Below are positions 53,288 to 62,005 of a stretch of 64,000 nt of DNA, one piece after another. Position 1 is the first letter of the stretch; each line of letters opens with the position of its first letter. The notes under the pieces are model-generated. The model worked only from the letters and a program-made list of their open reading frames with translations. It did not search any database and was not told the origin of the DNA. The translations under genes were made by a program, and so were the position numbers. Source of the stretch: CBDDBH01 sp965225625 (lineage in GTDB: Bacteria; Pseudomonadota; Gammaproteobacteria; JADZEE01). The DNA is taken from the NCBI GenBank assembly GCA_965225625.1, contig CBDDBH010000024.1, positions 124,001-188,000 of the forward strand, read 5' to 3'.

Positions 53288-53541
53288 CTAGCCCGCATAT
53301 TGCATGAAGTCGCCGCGCGATGCAGGTGAAACTCAGATGTTGTAAAGGTTCGGTGTCAATGGAGGACAAACACACTTTGTACCGCATCGCGCGGCTATCC
53401 TGGCCCTCACTGGTCCGCGCACGCCTGAGCTTGCGCTTCACGCCAACCATAGCTACGGCTATGCTTGGCGCTCCAGCGCGGCGCCCAGACGCACGCGTAC
53501 TGCGCGAGCAACCAGGATCCTTCATGAAATATGCGGGCTAG
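53288..53541. repeat. MITE-like element with terminal inverted repeats
   Basis: 254 bp bounded by CTAG-CCCGCATATTGCATGAAG (53288-53309) and its mirror CTTCATGAAATATGCGGG-CTAG (53520-53541), one mismatch in 22. No intact gene inside; a 73-codon plus frame is not convincing. Only the ends of this 371-nt gene-free stretch (53201-53571) look structured. A further single end is at 56641-56660. Confidence 0.7.
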
Positions 53542-53571
53542 CCGCAGTCATTACCAACGGGAGTGTGAAGA

Positions 53572-54816
53572 ATGACGAATCGTGCGGGCACCGCTTCGCC
53601 GGTTATGTTCCTTACAGCGCTCATGCTGGGGCTGTCGCTGAGCAATAACACCTGGGCTGTAATGCCATCGGATTCCGCGGATCTCCTGATCCGCAACGCA
53701 CGCATCATCGATGGTATCGGTAGGGAGATAGACGGGGGCTCGCTGGCCATCAGTGGAGGTCGGATCACCGCCGTCATACCCGGGTCTACACGACTTCACG
53801 CGGCCGTTGAAATCGACGCTTCCGGTCTCACTGTGATGCCCGGCCTGATCGACACGCATCGCCATCTGCTGATCAAGCGCGGGCTGGACAGTGATGCGGC
53901 ATTCGACCACTGGCGCGACCAACACCTCTCCGCGACACTACGCAGCTACCTGGAGAGCGGAATTACCACCGTCATGTCGGCGGGCGACTACCAAACTGCT
54001 ATCCTCGAGATAAAGCGAAGTCTCGCTGCAGGGGCATTGACAGGTCCACGCCTCGTCGCACTCAGTTTCGCCTTCACGGCTCCGGGCGGTCACCCGGCAG
54101 TCACCATCTGCAAGAACAATCCGTGGTGCCAGCAGCATGTGGCAATACAGATCAACGACCCGCCGGCGGCACGGGCGAAGGTAAGAGAACTGGCAAGCAC
54201 CGGCATCGATGGATTCAAGCTGATCTACGACGGGCGTCTGGGTGCAAAACTCGCCGACGCCGTCTTTGCTGCAATTGCCGACGAGGCGCATCAGCACAAG
54301 CTTCCTGTATTCGTACACGTGCCGACGGCGGACGTTATGCTCCGGGCTGTCGACCTGGGCGCCGACCGTCTTGTCCATCCCCCGTTCTTCGGTACGCTTG
54401 CGGGAACATCCGCCGCTTACACAATGCGCGTGGCATCAGTGCTCGTCGCAACGACCGTCGGCCGCGGCCTCGGCATCGAGGATACGGATCGCCCTCAGGC
54501 CTTGGCAAATCTACGACTGCTCTGGGACGAGGGCGTGCCAATCGCATTTGGCACCGACACGCCGTTCGCGCCAGCAGAGGCATTAGCGCGCGAGACCCAG
54601 CTGCTCAGTCAGGTGTTCTCGCCGGCGGAGATCATCAGCGCCTTGACGCATAATGCTGCGTTGTTTCTGGGGCTCGATAAGGAGATCGGCACTCTCGAAG
54701 CGGGCAAGGCCGCAGACATCCTGATACTCGCCAGTGATCCACTCAGCGATATCACGGCGCTGGCAGACGTCGTGATGGTAATCCAGAGCGGCACCATCGT
54801 CGTCGACCGCCGCTGA
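53572..54816 (+). CDS. Exported amidohydrolase-family protein
   Basis: 414 residues with a signal peptide (to about residue 29). Metal sites of the amidohydrolase superfamily: HxH in PGLIDTHRHLLIK, Lys in DGFKLIYDG, His in VFVHVPTAD and in RLVHPPFF, and Asp in FGTDTPFAP. Of the imidazolonepropionase/dipeptidase-like set. Hydrolyses an amide or ester bond in the periplasm. It ends 3 nt before the stop of the convergent methyltransferase gene. Confidence 0.88.
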   Translation: MTNRAGTASPVMFLTALMLGLSLSNNTWAVMPSDSADLLIRNARIIDGIGREIDGGSLAISGGRITAVIPGSTRLHAAVEIDASGLTVMPGLIDTHRHLLIKRGLDSDAAFDHWRDQHLSATLRSYLESGITTVMSAGDYQTAILEIKRSLAAGALTGPRLVALSFAFTAPGGHPAVTICKNNPWCQQHVAIQINDPPAARAKVRELASTGIDGFKLIYDGRLGAKLADAVFAAIADEAHQHKLPVFVHVPTADVMLRAVDLGADRLVHPPFFGTLAGTSAAYTMRVASVLVATTVGRGLGIEDTDRPQALANLRLLWDEGVPIAFGTDTPFAPAEALARETQLLSQVFSPAEIISALTHNAALFLGLDKEIGTLEAGKAADILILASDPLSDITALADVVMVIQSGTIVVDRR

Positions 54817-54819
54817 ACT

Positions 54820-55599
54820 TCACGACGCGGGCTTGCGCGCGCGCAGCAAGAACCGATTGGTATTATCGCGGACCGTTGGATCGAACACGATTGCAGTGTG
54901 CGCATCCTCAGGATTGGCCAACAGATCTGAGCGAGCTTCAATCTCAAAACCCGCAGTTTTAATCAGATCCTCGGCGACAGCCGGATCGATAAGGTACAGG
55001 GGCTTATAGCTCGTGCCGTGGATACCAACATGATCGATGACCCCGAGCACGCCGCCTGGCTTCAGAACCTTCATTAGCGCCGCGAGGTTTCGCAACACCC
55101 CCTTTTCGCCTTCCATATTATTAAGGCCATGCAGAGTTAGAGTCAGCAGCGCAACGTCAACTTCGTTGTCCATGCCGACTTCCTCCAGTGAGATTTCGCG
55201 TCGTACCACGTTGGGGAGACGATCGCCTGACGGCGCTTGCTCAACGCTTACGCACAAGTCGAGAATGAATTTCGGATTCTGGGACACCACCCGTCCGGTC
55301 GGCCCGACCGCAGCAGAGAGAATCTCAGTGTAGTAGACAGCTCCCGCGACGACATCAAGCACGGTCATGCCCAGTTGTACACCAAGGAATCGGATCACTT
55401 CGACCGGCTTGCGACCGTCGTCGTATTGGAGGTCGCCAGCGGGGCGCCCCGGCTTCATTAGGGCCTGCTCCAGCGTCACTGAAAGCGCCGTGAGCGCTTC
55501 AGCCGCAGCCGGGCCTTCGGCACTGGAATCACGGCCGCCGAGCAAAGCGGCGATCCCTACTAATACCAAAAACATGGACGAACGAATAAGTACAGCCAT
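54820..55599 (-). CDS. Class I methyltransferase-like protein with signal peptide
   Basis: 259 residues from ATG 55599 (CGAGGTT upstream). MAVLIRSSMFLVLVGIAALLGG...AEG is a signal peptide. The Rossmann domain follows: motif I is GMTVLDVVAGAVYYTEIL (aberrant GxG), then LTLHGLNNMEG and LKPGGVLGVIDH. This set of exported SAM-methyltransferase-like proteins is widespread in marine and soil Proteobacteria; their activity in the periplasm is not established. Convergent with the amidohydrolase. Confidence 0.82.
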   Translation of the reverse strand: MAVLIRSSMFLVLVGIAALLGGRDSSAEGPAAAEALTALSVTLEQALMKPGRPAGDLQYDDGRKPVEVIRFLGVQLGMTVLDVVAGAVYYTEILSAAVGPTGRVVSQNPKFILDLCVSVEQAPSGDRLPNVVRREISLEEVGMDNEVDVALLTLTLHGLNNMEGEKGVLRNLAALMKVLKPGGVLGVIDHVGIHGTSYKPLYLIDPAVAEDLIKTAGFEIEARSDLLANPEDAHTAIVFDPTVRDNTNRFLLRARKPAS

Positions 55600-55731
55600 G
55601 GTAACCTCGGTTTGGTTTGTCAGCGATCCGCCGGGTTCGGGAAGTCTAAATTGGCTTAGCCATGCCGACAAATAATGCCATCTGCCGGGCGCGCTTAACG
55701 CCAAGCCACAGCTAGTTGAGGGACTCTAGTA

Positions 55732-56601
55732 ATGGAGATAGGAATAGGTCTGCCGATTGAAATACCCGGCACCGATGCTGATACCCTGGTGCAATGGGCG
55801 CGTCGAGCGGACGCAGGGCCTTATTCAAGCCTGGCAACCATTGATCGCCTGGTTTACCCGAGCTACGAATCGCTAATTGCGCTGGCGGTCGCCGCCGGTG
55901 CAACGTCGCGGATCAGACTGATGACGTCGATCTTAATCGCGCCATTACGTAACGCTGGGATTCTTGCTAAACAAGCGGCGAGCCTGAATGAACTGTCGAG
56001 CGGACGCCTCTCACTGGGCCTCGGCATTGGGAGTCGAATGGACGACTTCCTCGCCGCACCGGCATCTTTCACCGACCGAGGTAAACGTTTTGATGAGCAA
56101 TTGGCGGTCATGAAGCGCGTCTGGGCCGGGCATCCAGTAGATGACGACATCGGCCCGATCGGACCACTACCGGCGCGCAGCGGTGGTCCGGAACTGCTCA
56201 TAGGCGCCATCGCACCGCGCGCGATCGCGCGGGTTGGGCAATGGGCCGATGGTTTTGTTGCGCCAGGTTCTGGTGGCGCAGCCAAAGCGCAACAAGCCTG
56301 CGATTTGGCTGAAGCGTCTTGGAAATCAGCAGGCCGATCAGGGCGACCTCGATTCGTTGTTGGGATCTATGCGGCGCTAGGACCGGATGCGCGAACGCGA
56401 GCGAATGAATGCATCAAGGACTACTACGCTTTCGGCGGCGCCGCGATGGCGGGAGTGATGGCGCAGAGCGCGTCGTGCACACCCGAAGAGATCAGGTCAA
56501 CAATTAGTTCGTTCGCGGATGTCGGAATTGACGAATTAGTGATCCGACCCTGTGTCGCCGAACTCGAACAATTGGATCGATTCGCCGATTTGATCGGCTA
56601 G
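55732..56601 (+). CDS. LLM-class flavin-dependent oxidoreductase
   Basis: 289 residues, short luciferase-like barrel: MEIGIGLPIEIPG at the start, LAVAAGATSRIRLMTSILIAPLRN, LSSGRLSLGLGIGSRMDDF and IGAIAPRAIARVGQWADGFVAPG. FMN- or F420-dependent. Third member of this family in the window (also 37390 and 45033), but the three belong to different subgroups. Substrate unknown. Confidence 0.88.
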   Translation: MEIGIGLPIEIPGTDADTLVQWARRADAGPYSSLATIDRLVYPSYESLIALAVAAGATSRIRLMTSILIAPLRNAGILAKQAASLNELSSGRLSLGLGIGSRMDDFLAAPASFTDRGKRFDEQLAVMKRVWAGHPVDDDIGPIGPLPARSGGPELLIGAIAPRAIARVGQWADGFVAPGSGGAAKAQQACDLAEASWKSAGRSGRPRFVVGIYAALGPDARTRANECIKDYYAFGGAAMAGVMAQSASCTPEEIRSTISSFADVGIDELVIRPCVAELEQLDRFADLIG

Positions 56602-56640
56602 TTGCATCGTGCCGACTCATGAATTAACCAGTGTCCCCGA

Positions 56641-56660
56641 GCCCGCATATTGCATAAAGG
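56641..56660 (+). repeat. Single end of the MITE-like element
   Basis: GCCCGCATATTGCATAAAGG repeats the left end of 53288-53541 with one change (ATAA for ATGA) and is followed by CTAG. No second end is found nearby. It lies just upstream of the tRNA-Arg gene. Confidence 0.5.
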
Positions 56661-56705
56661 CTAGTTGCTCTCACATGCTTGCAATACACTAAGAGGCTAA
56701 ACCAC

Positions 56706-56782
56706 GCGCCCGTAGCTCAGTTGGATAGAGTACCTGGCTTCGAACCAGGTGGTCGGGAGTTCGAATCTCTCTGGGCGCGCCA
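56706..56782 (+). tRNA. tRNA-Arg (anticodon TCG)
   Basis: 77 nt including an encoded CCA. The acceptor GCGCCCG pairs with TGGGCGC, the D arm is GCTC-AGTTGGATA-GAGT, the anticodon arm is CCTGG-CTTCGAA-CCAGG with anticodon TCG (reads CGA), and the T arm is GGGAG-TTCGAAT-CTCTC. All four arms pair. The integrase gene begins its 3' end only 16 nt away, the usual arrangement when the 3' end of a tRNA is the attachment site. Confidence 0.96.
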
Positions 56783-56797
56783 AATTTTTTCTACGAC

Positions 56798-57901
56798 TCA
56801 AACAGTTACCGTGGTAGCGATAGCCGTATTTTGTTCCAGCACGACGAGTGCCGGAGTTTTGCCGGAGTTGCTTTCGCAAACCCGGTTTGCCGCCTCCAAT
56901 AATTCCTCCAATTCGGGGGCGGAGTAGTGGGTTGTGATGTCGCCATTACGGTGACCCAATAACACCTTTCGGGTTTCGAGAGGCACTCCCGCCGCGCGCA
57001 GCCTGCGCCCGAATGTGTGCTTCAAGTCGTGTACTCTCGCGAGTGATAAACCCACATCTTTGCGTACCCGCTTCCACGAACTGTTATTGATATTCCGCAC
57101 CGGGTGCCCCTTGTAGGTGAAGACATGCTCAGGGTGAGTGCCCCGCATTTCTTCCACTACGGATTTGGCGATCCGATTCAACACGACTAACCGATCCTCC
57201 CGGTTCTTTACTTGCTCACCCGGAACGATAAACACCGAGGTGTCCAATTCCGGAACCTGGACCTCCCAGTCCCAACGCAGCCGGCAGACCTCCTGCTCCC
57301 GGCAGCCCGTATTGACCTTGAACAGGCACATACGAGCTAGGTGATCCGGGAGCGCCTGTAACAACTTGCGTTGTTCTACCCACGATAGCGGGTACGGCTT
57401 GCGGGCGTCTGTAACCGGGAGCATCTGAATTAGTGGCGGCGTTTCGAGCCAGCTCAGGCCGTGCTCGTCCCGCCATAACCTCGCCGCCAAGTTCAGAATC
57501 CGCCTCACAACGCCGAGTGCAAGGTTAATGCTCTTGGTCTTGATGCCCTGTTTCCTTCGTGCCTCAATGAAGGGTTTAAGGGTTCCCAGATGCACTTGTT
57601 GTAACGGCAGATCGCCGATGAACGCGTCCAGTTGCTTGAGGTGCATTGCATAGTCACCAACGCTTTTCAAGTGAACGTACTCTTCGAGAAACTTAGTAGC
57701 CGCTTCCCGAAAGGTACGCCTAGGCCGGACGCCGAATACCTTGGCCTGCCGTACTTCCTCGATACGGCGAGCTAGGATCAGCTCTGCCGTTTCAAGTTTG
57801 CTTGTTCCAGTGCTTTCGTGAATCGTTTGGCCGAGGATCTGTTTTTCAATGTGCCAGATCCCAGCTCGATTCCGAAGCCCTGGACTTCGTTTGCGTCCCA
57901 T
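56798..57901 (-). CDS. int: Tyrosine recombinase/integrase
   Basis: 367 residues. An N-terminal arm-binding region (MGRKRSPGLRNRAGIWHIEKQ) precedes the core. Catalytic signature: Arg in NTGCREQEVCRLRW, HDLKHTFGRRL (box II, with Lys where Arg is common), LGHRNGDITTHYSAPEL (His and the nucleophile Tyr). It directs site-specific insertion and excision at the tRNA-Arg. Its start overlaps the 3' 124 nt of the AlpA-like gene. Confidence 0.94.
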   Translation of the reverse strand: MGRKRSPGLRNRAGIWHIEKQILGQTIHESTGTSKLETAELILARRIEEVRQAKVFGVRPRRTFREAATKFLEEYVHLKSVGDYAMHLKQLDAFIGDLPLQQVHLGTLKPFIEARRKQGIKTKSINLALGVVRRILNLAARLWRDEHGLSWLETPPLIQMLPVTDARKPYPLSWVEQRKLLQALPDHLARMCLFKVNTGCREQEVCRLRWDWEVQVPELDTSVFIVPGEQVKNREDRLVVLNRIAKSVVEEMRGTHPEHVFTYKGHPVRNINNSSWKRVRKDVGLSLARVHDLKHTFGRRLRAAGVPLETRKVLLGHRNGDITTHYSAPELEELLEAANRVCESNSGKTPALVVLEQNTAIATTVTV

Positions 57902-58137
57902 AATTGCTCTCCTTCTGGATTGGAGGCGGGACGCCCGTTGCGGGATTTATATTGGTCCACCCAGGCGTCCAGATCAAGTCGGTCGAAGGCGATGCCTTGT
58001 TCTCCGATGGGGATTTCGATGAGATGTCGCCGCACCTCTTTGTTGAAGCGGTTGCGGTCCATACCGACATAAGAAGGCGCATCCCGTAAACGGATCAAGC
58101 GGGGCAGCAGTCGGGCCATTCTTTCAGTCGCACTCAT
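57778..58137 (-). CDS. AlpA/excisionase-like DNA-binding protein
   Basis: 119 residues. LIRLRDAPSYVGMDRNRFNKEVRRHLIEIPIGEQGIAFDRLDLDAWVDQYK has the helix-turn-helix plus wing seen in AlpA/Xis-type proteins that control excision. The last 41 codons overlap the integrase coding region in another frame; the tail has no obvious domain. Starts in an ATGA overlap with the gene upstream. Confidence 0.72.
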   Translation of the reverse strand: MSATERMARLLPRLIRLRDAPSYVGMDRNRFNKEVRRHLIEIPIGEQGIAFDRLDLDAWVDQYKSRNGRPASNPEGEQLWDANEVQGFGIELGSGTLKNRSSAKRFTKALEQANLKRQS

Positions 58138-58502
58138 TCAGCTGCCGCCTCCCAGATCGTCACGATAGGATTCCGACCAGGGTGGCGGTCGACACCGACG
58201 AGTCCGGCCGCTTCGAGCGAGGCAAGGCCGCGATAACCGGAGTGGCGATTGACACCGAATCCCCTCAACACTGATCCCGATAGGGCGACGGTCCGCGTCC
58301 GTTTAATGCCCGCGAGGAGCCAGAGTACGATAGCGACGTGCAGGGCTTTGCCGGGTTGGTGAGCAGCAGAAGAAAGCCAGTTCCAGGGAATTGGTCCTTT
58401 GAGGAATTTCTCGCCCGGCTTGTGTCGTGGCGGTCTTGTACCGGTTGCCCGTCTCTCAGTGAGGGTAGACAGTGACAATCTTTTGGGGTCGAGTGGGTCC
58501 AT
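58134..58502 (-). CDS. Winged-helix-like protein, unknown function
   Basis: 122 residues. After a polar lead (MDPLDPKRLSLSTLTERRATG...RHKPGEKFLKGPIPWNWL), the C-terminal two thirds resemble a winged helix (HVAIVLWLLAGIKRTRTVAL...LRGFGVNRHSGYRGLASLEAAGLVGVDRHPGRNPIVTIWE). It could act as an island regulator or initiator. Its N-terminal word DPKRLxLS recurs in the protein at 60334-60948. Confidence 0.65.
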   Translation of the reverse strand: MDPLDPKRLSLSTLTERRATGTRPPRHKPGEKFLKGPIPWNWLSSAAHQPGKALHVAIVLWLLAGIKRTRTVALSGSVLRGFGVNRHSGYRGLASLEAAGLVGVDRHPGRNPIVTIWEAAAE

Positions 58503-58519
58503 AATTATAAAGACCTACT

Positions 58520-60334
58520 CTATAAGACAGATAAAGAGATTGGACGGGTGTGCGCTGGCGCGCTGGTATCGTTGCATTTCCGCACAGGTGGCGTGGGCGC
58601 AGATGAACAGGGTTCGAGCGTTTCGATAATGCTCTGTACCGTGTCCCACATCGTCGTACCCCGTTCGTCGTGGTGCCGGTCTGGGTAATGAATAACGTCG
58701 GCATCGCTACGTAGGCGAAATCCGTCGAGCACGACGGCGCTGGCGTCGGACATAATTTGTTGAGTTTGGTTAATGATTTCGGGTAAAAATTCTAGCGGGG
58801 CCTCGATCAGTACCGCATCATGAATTGGCGCGCAGATTTTGACCCCAGCCTCCGTTAGCGTGCAGCAAGCCAAGCGTAACATTTCGGCGCCGTTTGCCTG
58901 CATGAGGAAATTGCGCAGGAATCGGGGATTTGGATTGTTGCTGGTGTGCACGGTCCACCCAAACACCGTCCATAGCTTGCCGTGCAGCATGGCGTAGTCC
59001 ACTGCCCCGTCGGACCACCGCCAGAATAGGCGATAGGTCTCGCGGTGTAGCCGCAACAACTCTCGTGCGCGTATGATCGGCTGGCCGATGCGTTGTGCCA
59101 GTGATTCGGCGCCCATGCCGTATTGCACGGCCAGGACGCACGCCTTAAATTGATCGCGCTCCGCTTTGTGTGTTTGCTTAGTGGCAGTGTCCGGCACCGC
59201 GGCTGCTTGTTTGGCAAATTCAAGGTAGGGATCGCCGGATACATAAGCGGCGATCATCTTGGGGTCGCCGGACAATGCAGCCGCAATACCGAATTCCTGT
59301 TGCGACCAGTCGATATAGGCCAACCCACGACCGCGCTCAGGTTTGATCAGGCCGCGTAGCCAAACCGCAGGGCCGAATATGAAGCGGCTGTTGCTTGGTT
59401 GATTGCGGCCGGTTCGGGCACGGAAGGCAGATAGCAGGCAGCGGTTGCGCCCATCAACGCCGACGGCCAACTCGGCCAGGCGCATTTGCGACAGTGCAAC
59501 GCGCAGTTCGCGTAAGGGTGCGATCTTCGGATGGGCGCGGGCCATTTCTCGGAAGGTGTCATCGCGCAGGTCGAACTTGCCCGTCGGCAGCTGGGGCCAA
59601 GGTATGTCGTTCTTGGCCAGCCAATCTGCAAACCGAACCGCTTTGAAGGCGCGCCCGTCGAACACGCCGTAATCTGAGTCGATCGCGGCAATCAGTTGTT
59701 CCTGTATCACCTCCCAGTGTTCGCGGAAGAGTGCCAGCATCGCGACATCAATCGGTATACCGTTATGTTCGATGCATGCTGCCGCTTTCATATAACGGCC
59801 GCGCAACAGCGCGCGCAGAGTGTCCAGCTGCGGTGTCATCTTCGGCAACAACTCGGTCAAGGCCCCGACGTCGGACTCACAGTAGTTCAGCAATGCCTGC
59901 TTCTCTGTTTCCGTCCACGGCCCACCGCGCATTGCGAGTTCCCGCATGCTCTCCTTGTCCGCCGCCTCGATGCTGTCCAGCCCGAACCAGGCCAGGGCTC
60001 CGAGTAGCCCGGCGCCACAGGGCAATGCCAGACCGTTAGTCTGGTTTCGGAATTCCACAAACAGATCCAGCACGTTGACCGGCAGCGACCAACCCAACGC
60101 CAGGTGACAGGTCAATTCCGCACTGGCGTAGTACGCAACGAACAGTGCGTCCTCACCGATGGCGTAGGGTGCCTGCCGCATTCCCGTCAACTCGTCTTCC
60201 CACAGGCGTAGTTTGCGTTTGGTCGCGAGTTCCCACGCCACGAGGCAAACGATGGAAGGTCTCTCCCCCGGCGGCGCCGAAAACTCAAAATCCACTAGCC
60301 AAACTTCGCGGAAGCGCACCGAGCCGACTTTCAT
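58520..60334 (-). CDS. Family A DNA polymerase (PolA-like), island-encoded
   Basis: 604 residues. The N-terminal part has an exonuclease-like start (VWLVDFEFSAPPGERPSIVC, D-x-E) and a YCESDVGAL element. The polymerase palm has motif A LAYIDWSQQEFGIAAALSGD, motif B RDQFKACVLAVQYGMGAESL and motif C APIHDAVLIEAP. Shorter than E. coli Pol I (928); there is no 5'-nuclease domain. Its start overlaps the stop of the gene upstream by one nt (TAATG). Polymerases of this kind occur on islands and phages and could copy the element or fill gaps. Confidence 0.92.
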   Translation of the reverse strand: MKVGSVRFREVWLVDFEFSAPPGERPSIVCLVAWELATKRKLRLWEDELTGMRQAPYAIGEDALFVAYYASAELTCHLALGWSLPVNVLDLFVEFRNQTNGLALPCGAGLLGALAWFGLDSIEAADKESMRELAMRGGPWTETEKQALLNYCESDVGALTELLPKMTPQLDTLRALLRGRYMKAAACIEHNGIPIDVAMLALFREHWEVIQEQLIAAIDSDYGVFDGRAFKAVRFADWLAKNDIPWPQLPTGKFDLRDDTFREMARAHPKIAPLRELRVALSQMRLAELAVGVDGRNRCLLSAFRARTGRNQPSNSRFIFGPAVWLRGLIKPERGRGLAYIDWSQQEFGIAAALSGDPKMIAAYVSGDPYLEFAKQAAAVPDTATKQTHKAERDQFKACVLAVQYGMGAESLAQRIGQPIIRARELLRLHRETYRLFWRWSDGAVDYAMLHGKLWTVFGWTVHTSNNPNPRFLRNFLMQANGAEMLRLACCTLTEAGVKICAPIHDAVLIEAPLEFLPEIINQTQQIMSDASAVVLDGFRLRSDADVIHYPDRHHDERGTTMWDTVQSIIETLEPCSSAPTPPVRKCNDTSAPAHTRPISLSVL

Positions 60335-60948
60335 TACACCTCTCCCTGCAGACGGCGGACTACGGGATGGTCCAGGCTGGTGATGAAGTGGTCCTTGAAA
60401 CCGATGCGGAGGATTTCTTTAAACTCAACTTCCGGCCACTCGGGCTCAGGCAGATTGCTGACCGCCTCGTAGACCTCATAAGCACCGAGTGCCATATTCG
60501 CCGCGACACGGATCCAGCGCTTTTGTGCCATCTCCGCCGCTTCCAGTGCGGAGCGGTTCCACTCGTCGTGCCGGCCATCTTCACCGGGTAGCCGGATCGG
60601 CCAAAGCGTCAACACGTTTTGCCGGTTGATGGTTGTGAATAACACCTTGGGAACAATTTCTCCGGGTAACTCATGCCAGATGTCTGGATCGACCAGATAG
60701 GTTTCCCGCTCTTCCTTCAATTCCAGCACTGCCGTTTCCAGCCGGTAGGATTCATCCGGATGTACTCGAACAAAATCTTGTCGGCCGGGTTTGCGTACTG
60801 GGACAGTAAGCAGCGCCTTCTTGACACCTACGGATTCGGCGAAGTTTTGCGAGAGTCGCAACCGTTTGGGATCAAACGGGTTTCCTCCGTTTCCTTGCTC
60901 GGTGCCGGTTGTGGCGGATGTTTCAGTGGAAGGGGTTAAATCGCTCAT
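60334..60948 (-). CDS. Island protein of unknown function, coupled to the DNA polymerase
   Basis: 204 residues from ATG 60948 (AGAGGA upstream). Begins with a low-complexity T/S/E-rich stretch, then NPFDPKRLRLSQNFAES and KKALLTVPVRKPGRQDFVRVHPDESYRLETAVLELKEERETYLV, and ends in a helical part. Its stop overlaps the polymerase start (TAATG), so the two are translationally coupled. I do not recognise the family. Accessory roles for the polymerase are plausible but unproven. Confidence 0.75.
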   Translation of the reverse strand: MSDLTPSTETSATTGTEQGNGGNPFDPKRLRLSQNFAESVGVKKALLTVPVRKPGRQDFVRVHPDESYRLETAVLELKEERETYLVDPDIWHELPGEIVPKVLFTTINRQNVLTLWPIRLPGEDGRHDEWNRSALEAAEMAQKRWIRVAANMALGAYEVYEAVSNLPEPEWPEVEFKEILRIGFKDHFITSLDHPVVRRLQGEV

Positions 60949-61169
60949 GCTCGTTTCCTCTTCGATAGCAGGCCGCACTGTGCGACCTTTGGAGACGGGG
61001 ATTTTGGGTGGGCGATTTGGGTATTGGAATCGGGCTGACGGGCTTCGGTGGTGGCTTAACTGACCGCCACTCAATCAGTTAGCAGTCGTGACTGTAGTCT
61101 ATGTTGCGGAGCCGTACGGTTTGGTGCGCGAATGAACACCGAACAAATCAGAGGCTTACGTGGTCGGTA

Positions 61170-61204
61170 GTTGGGCGAAAGATTTCCGCCCAACTTTTTA
61201 TTTC
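61170..61204 (+). terminator. Plus-strand Rho-independent terminator with no obvious gene upstream
   Basis: GTTGGGCG (61170-61177) pairs with CGCCCAAC (61187-61194), followed by TTTTTATTT. The neighbouring genes are on the minus strand, so it would end a plus-strand transcript from the 60949-61169 gap, a possible small RNA. The reverse orientation lacks a T run. Confidence 0.6.
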
Positions 61205-61225
61205 TTCATCTTTTTGCGGATGGTT

Positions 61226-62005
61226 TCAGAATCCCGGGTCTTGGGCAATTGGCAACTTTGAGATTTGTCCGGCTATCCAGGTATCGGGGTGGCTCCTCGT
61301 GTTGCGGTATTTGCGGCGGAACCTGAGATACGCATCCTGCCAGTCTGCATACATGGCTTCGGTTCTTCGTTTCCGGGCTTCCTGTTTCTCTGTTGACGGC
61401 GTGTACTTCTTTTCTACGTTGCTAGGTGCCTTGTCAATGAGACGAATGATGCGGGCACGGTCGATGGCGAGCGCGTCCCTTTCAAAAAACAACGCTTCTT
61501 CCAACGGCAGTCGATGGTCGTTGGCTTCCAATGTTAAAGGTAATTTGTTCAACGAAAGCCAGCGCCTTCCGTTCTTTCCTTTCATCATGCCGAGACGAAT
61601 GTTGGTTTGTCTTTGCCGGTCCTCGATCTCGCCGTCTATGGAGAGCAAGCCGGAGATCACCACGGCAAGTTGACGTACCGTCGCCTTCCACTGCTGAAGC
61701 CTCTCCAGTGGGATTCGTATGATTCCCATCGTCGCCTGCATTTCCGGGTGCTCGCAAACGATATACGCGCGAGCCGGTTGGGCAGTTTTGTCGGGCCGGC
61801 GATGAACGTCCATGAAACACCGGTGCTCGCAACCGTGACACTCAATAGACGGCGCTGGCTTCGTTTGAGTAACAACGCCTGCTTCTATCATCCTGTCCAC
61901 AGCCCGATCGGGCCACTGCTGAACGGCATCCCAGGTTATGAGGTGGGTGTCCCCGTCCCTCCCGAGAGATTCCAATAGTGACAGCAGGACACCATTCAAC
62001 GTCAC
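61226..62005 (-). CDS. Island protein of unknown function with a cysteine-rich motif
   Basis: 259 residues starting with GTG 62005 in a GTGA overlap with the gene upstream. The N-terminus is helical. ECHGCEHRCFMDV followed by IVCEHP (about residues 55-87) gives C-x2-C-x3-C and a fourth Cys, possibly a zinc or iron-sulfur site. The long C-terminal part is helical and basic (RKRRTEAMYADWQDAYLRF). I do not recognise a family. The 277-nt gap after it (60949-61225) contains the terminator. Confidence 0.75.
   Translation of the reverse strand: MTLNGVLLSLLESLGRDGDTHLITWDAVQQWPDRAVDRMIEAGVVTQTKPAPSIECHGCEHRCFMDVHRRPDKTAQPARAYIVCEHPEMQATMGIIRIPLERLQQWKATVRQLAVVISGLLSIDGEIEDRQRQTNIRLGMMKGKNGRRWLSLNKLPLTLEANDHRLPLEEALFFERDALAIDRARIIRLIDKAPSNVEKKYTPSTEKQEARKRRTEAMYADWQDAYLRFRRKYRNTRSHPDTWIAGQISKLPIAQDPGF

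Noticed and set aside
53288..53541. CTAG as proven target-site duplication of the MITE-like element
   Set aside because: CTAG is its own reverse complement and could belong to the terminal repeats.
61101..61673. 190-codon plus-strand frame
   Set aside because: It passes through the 61170 terminator and is antisense to the island gene at 61226.
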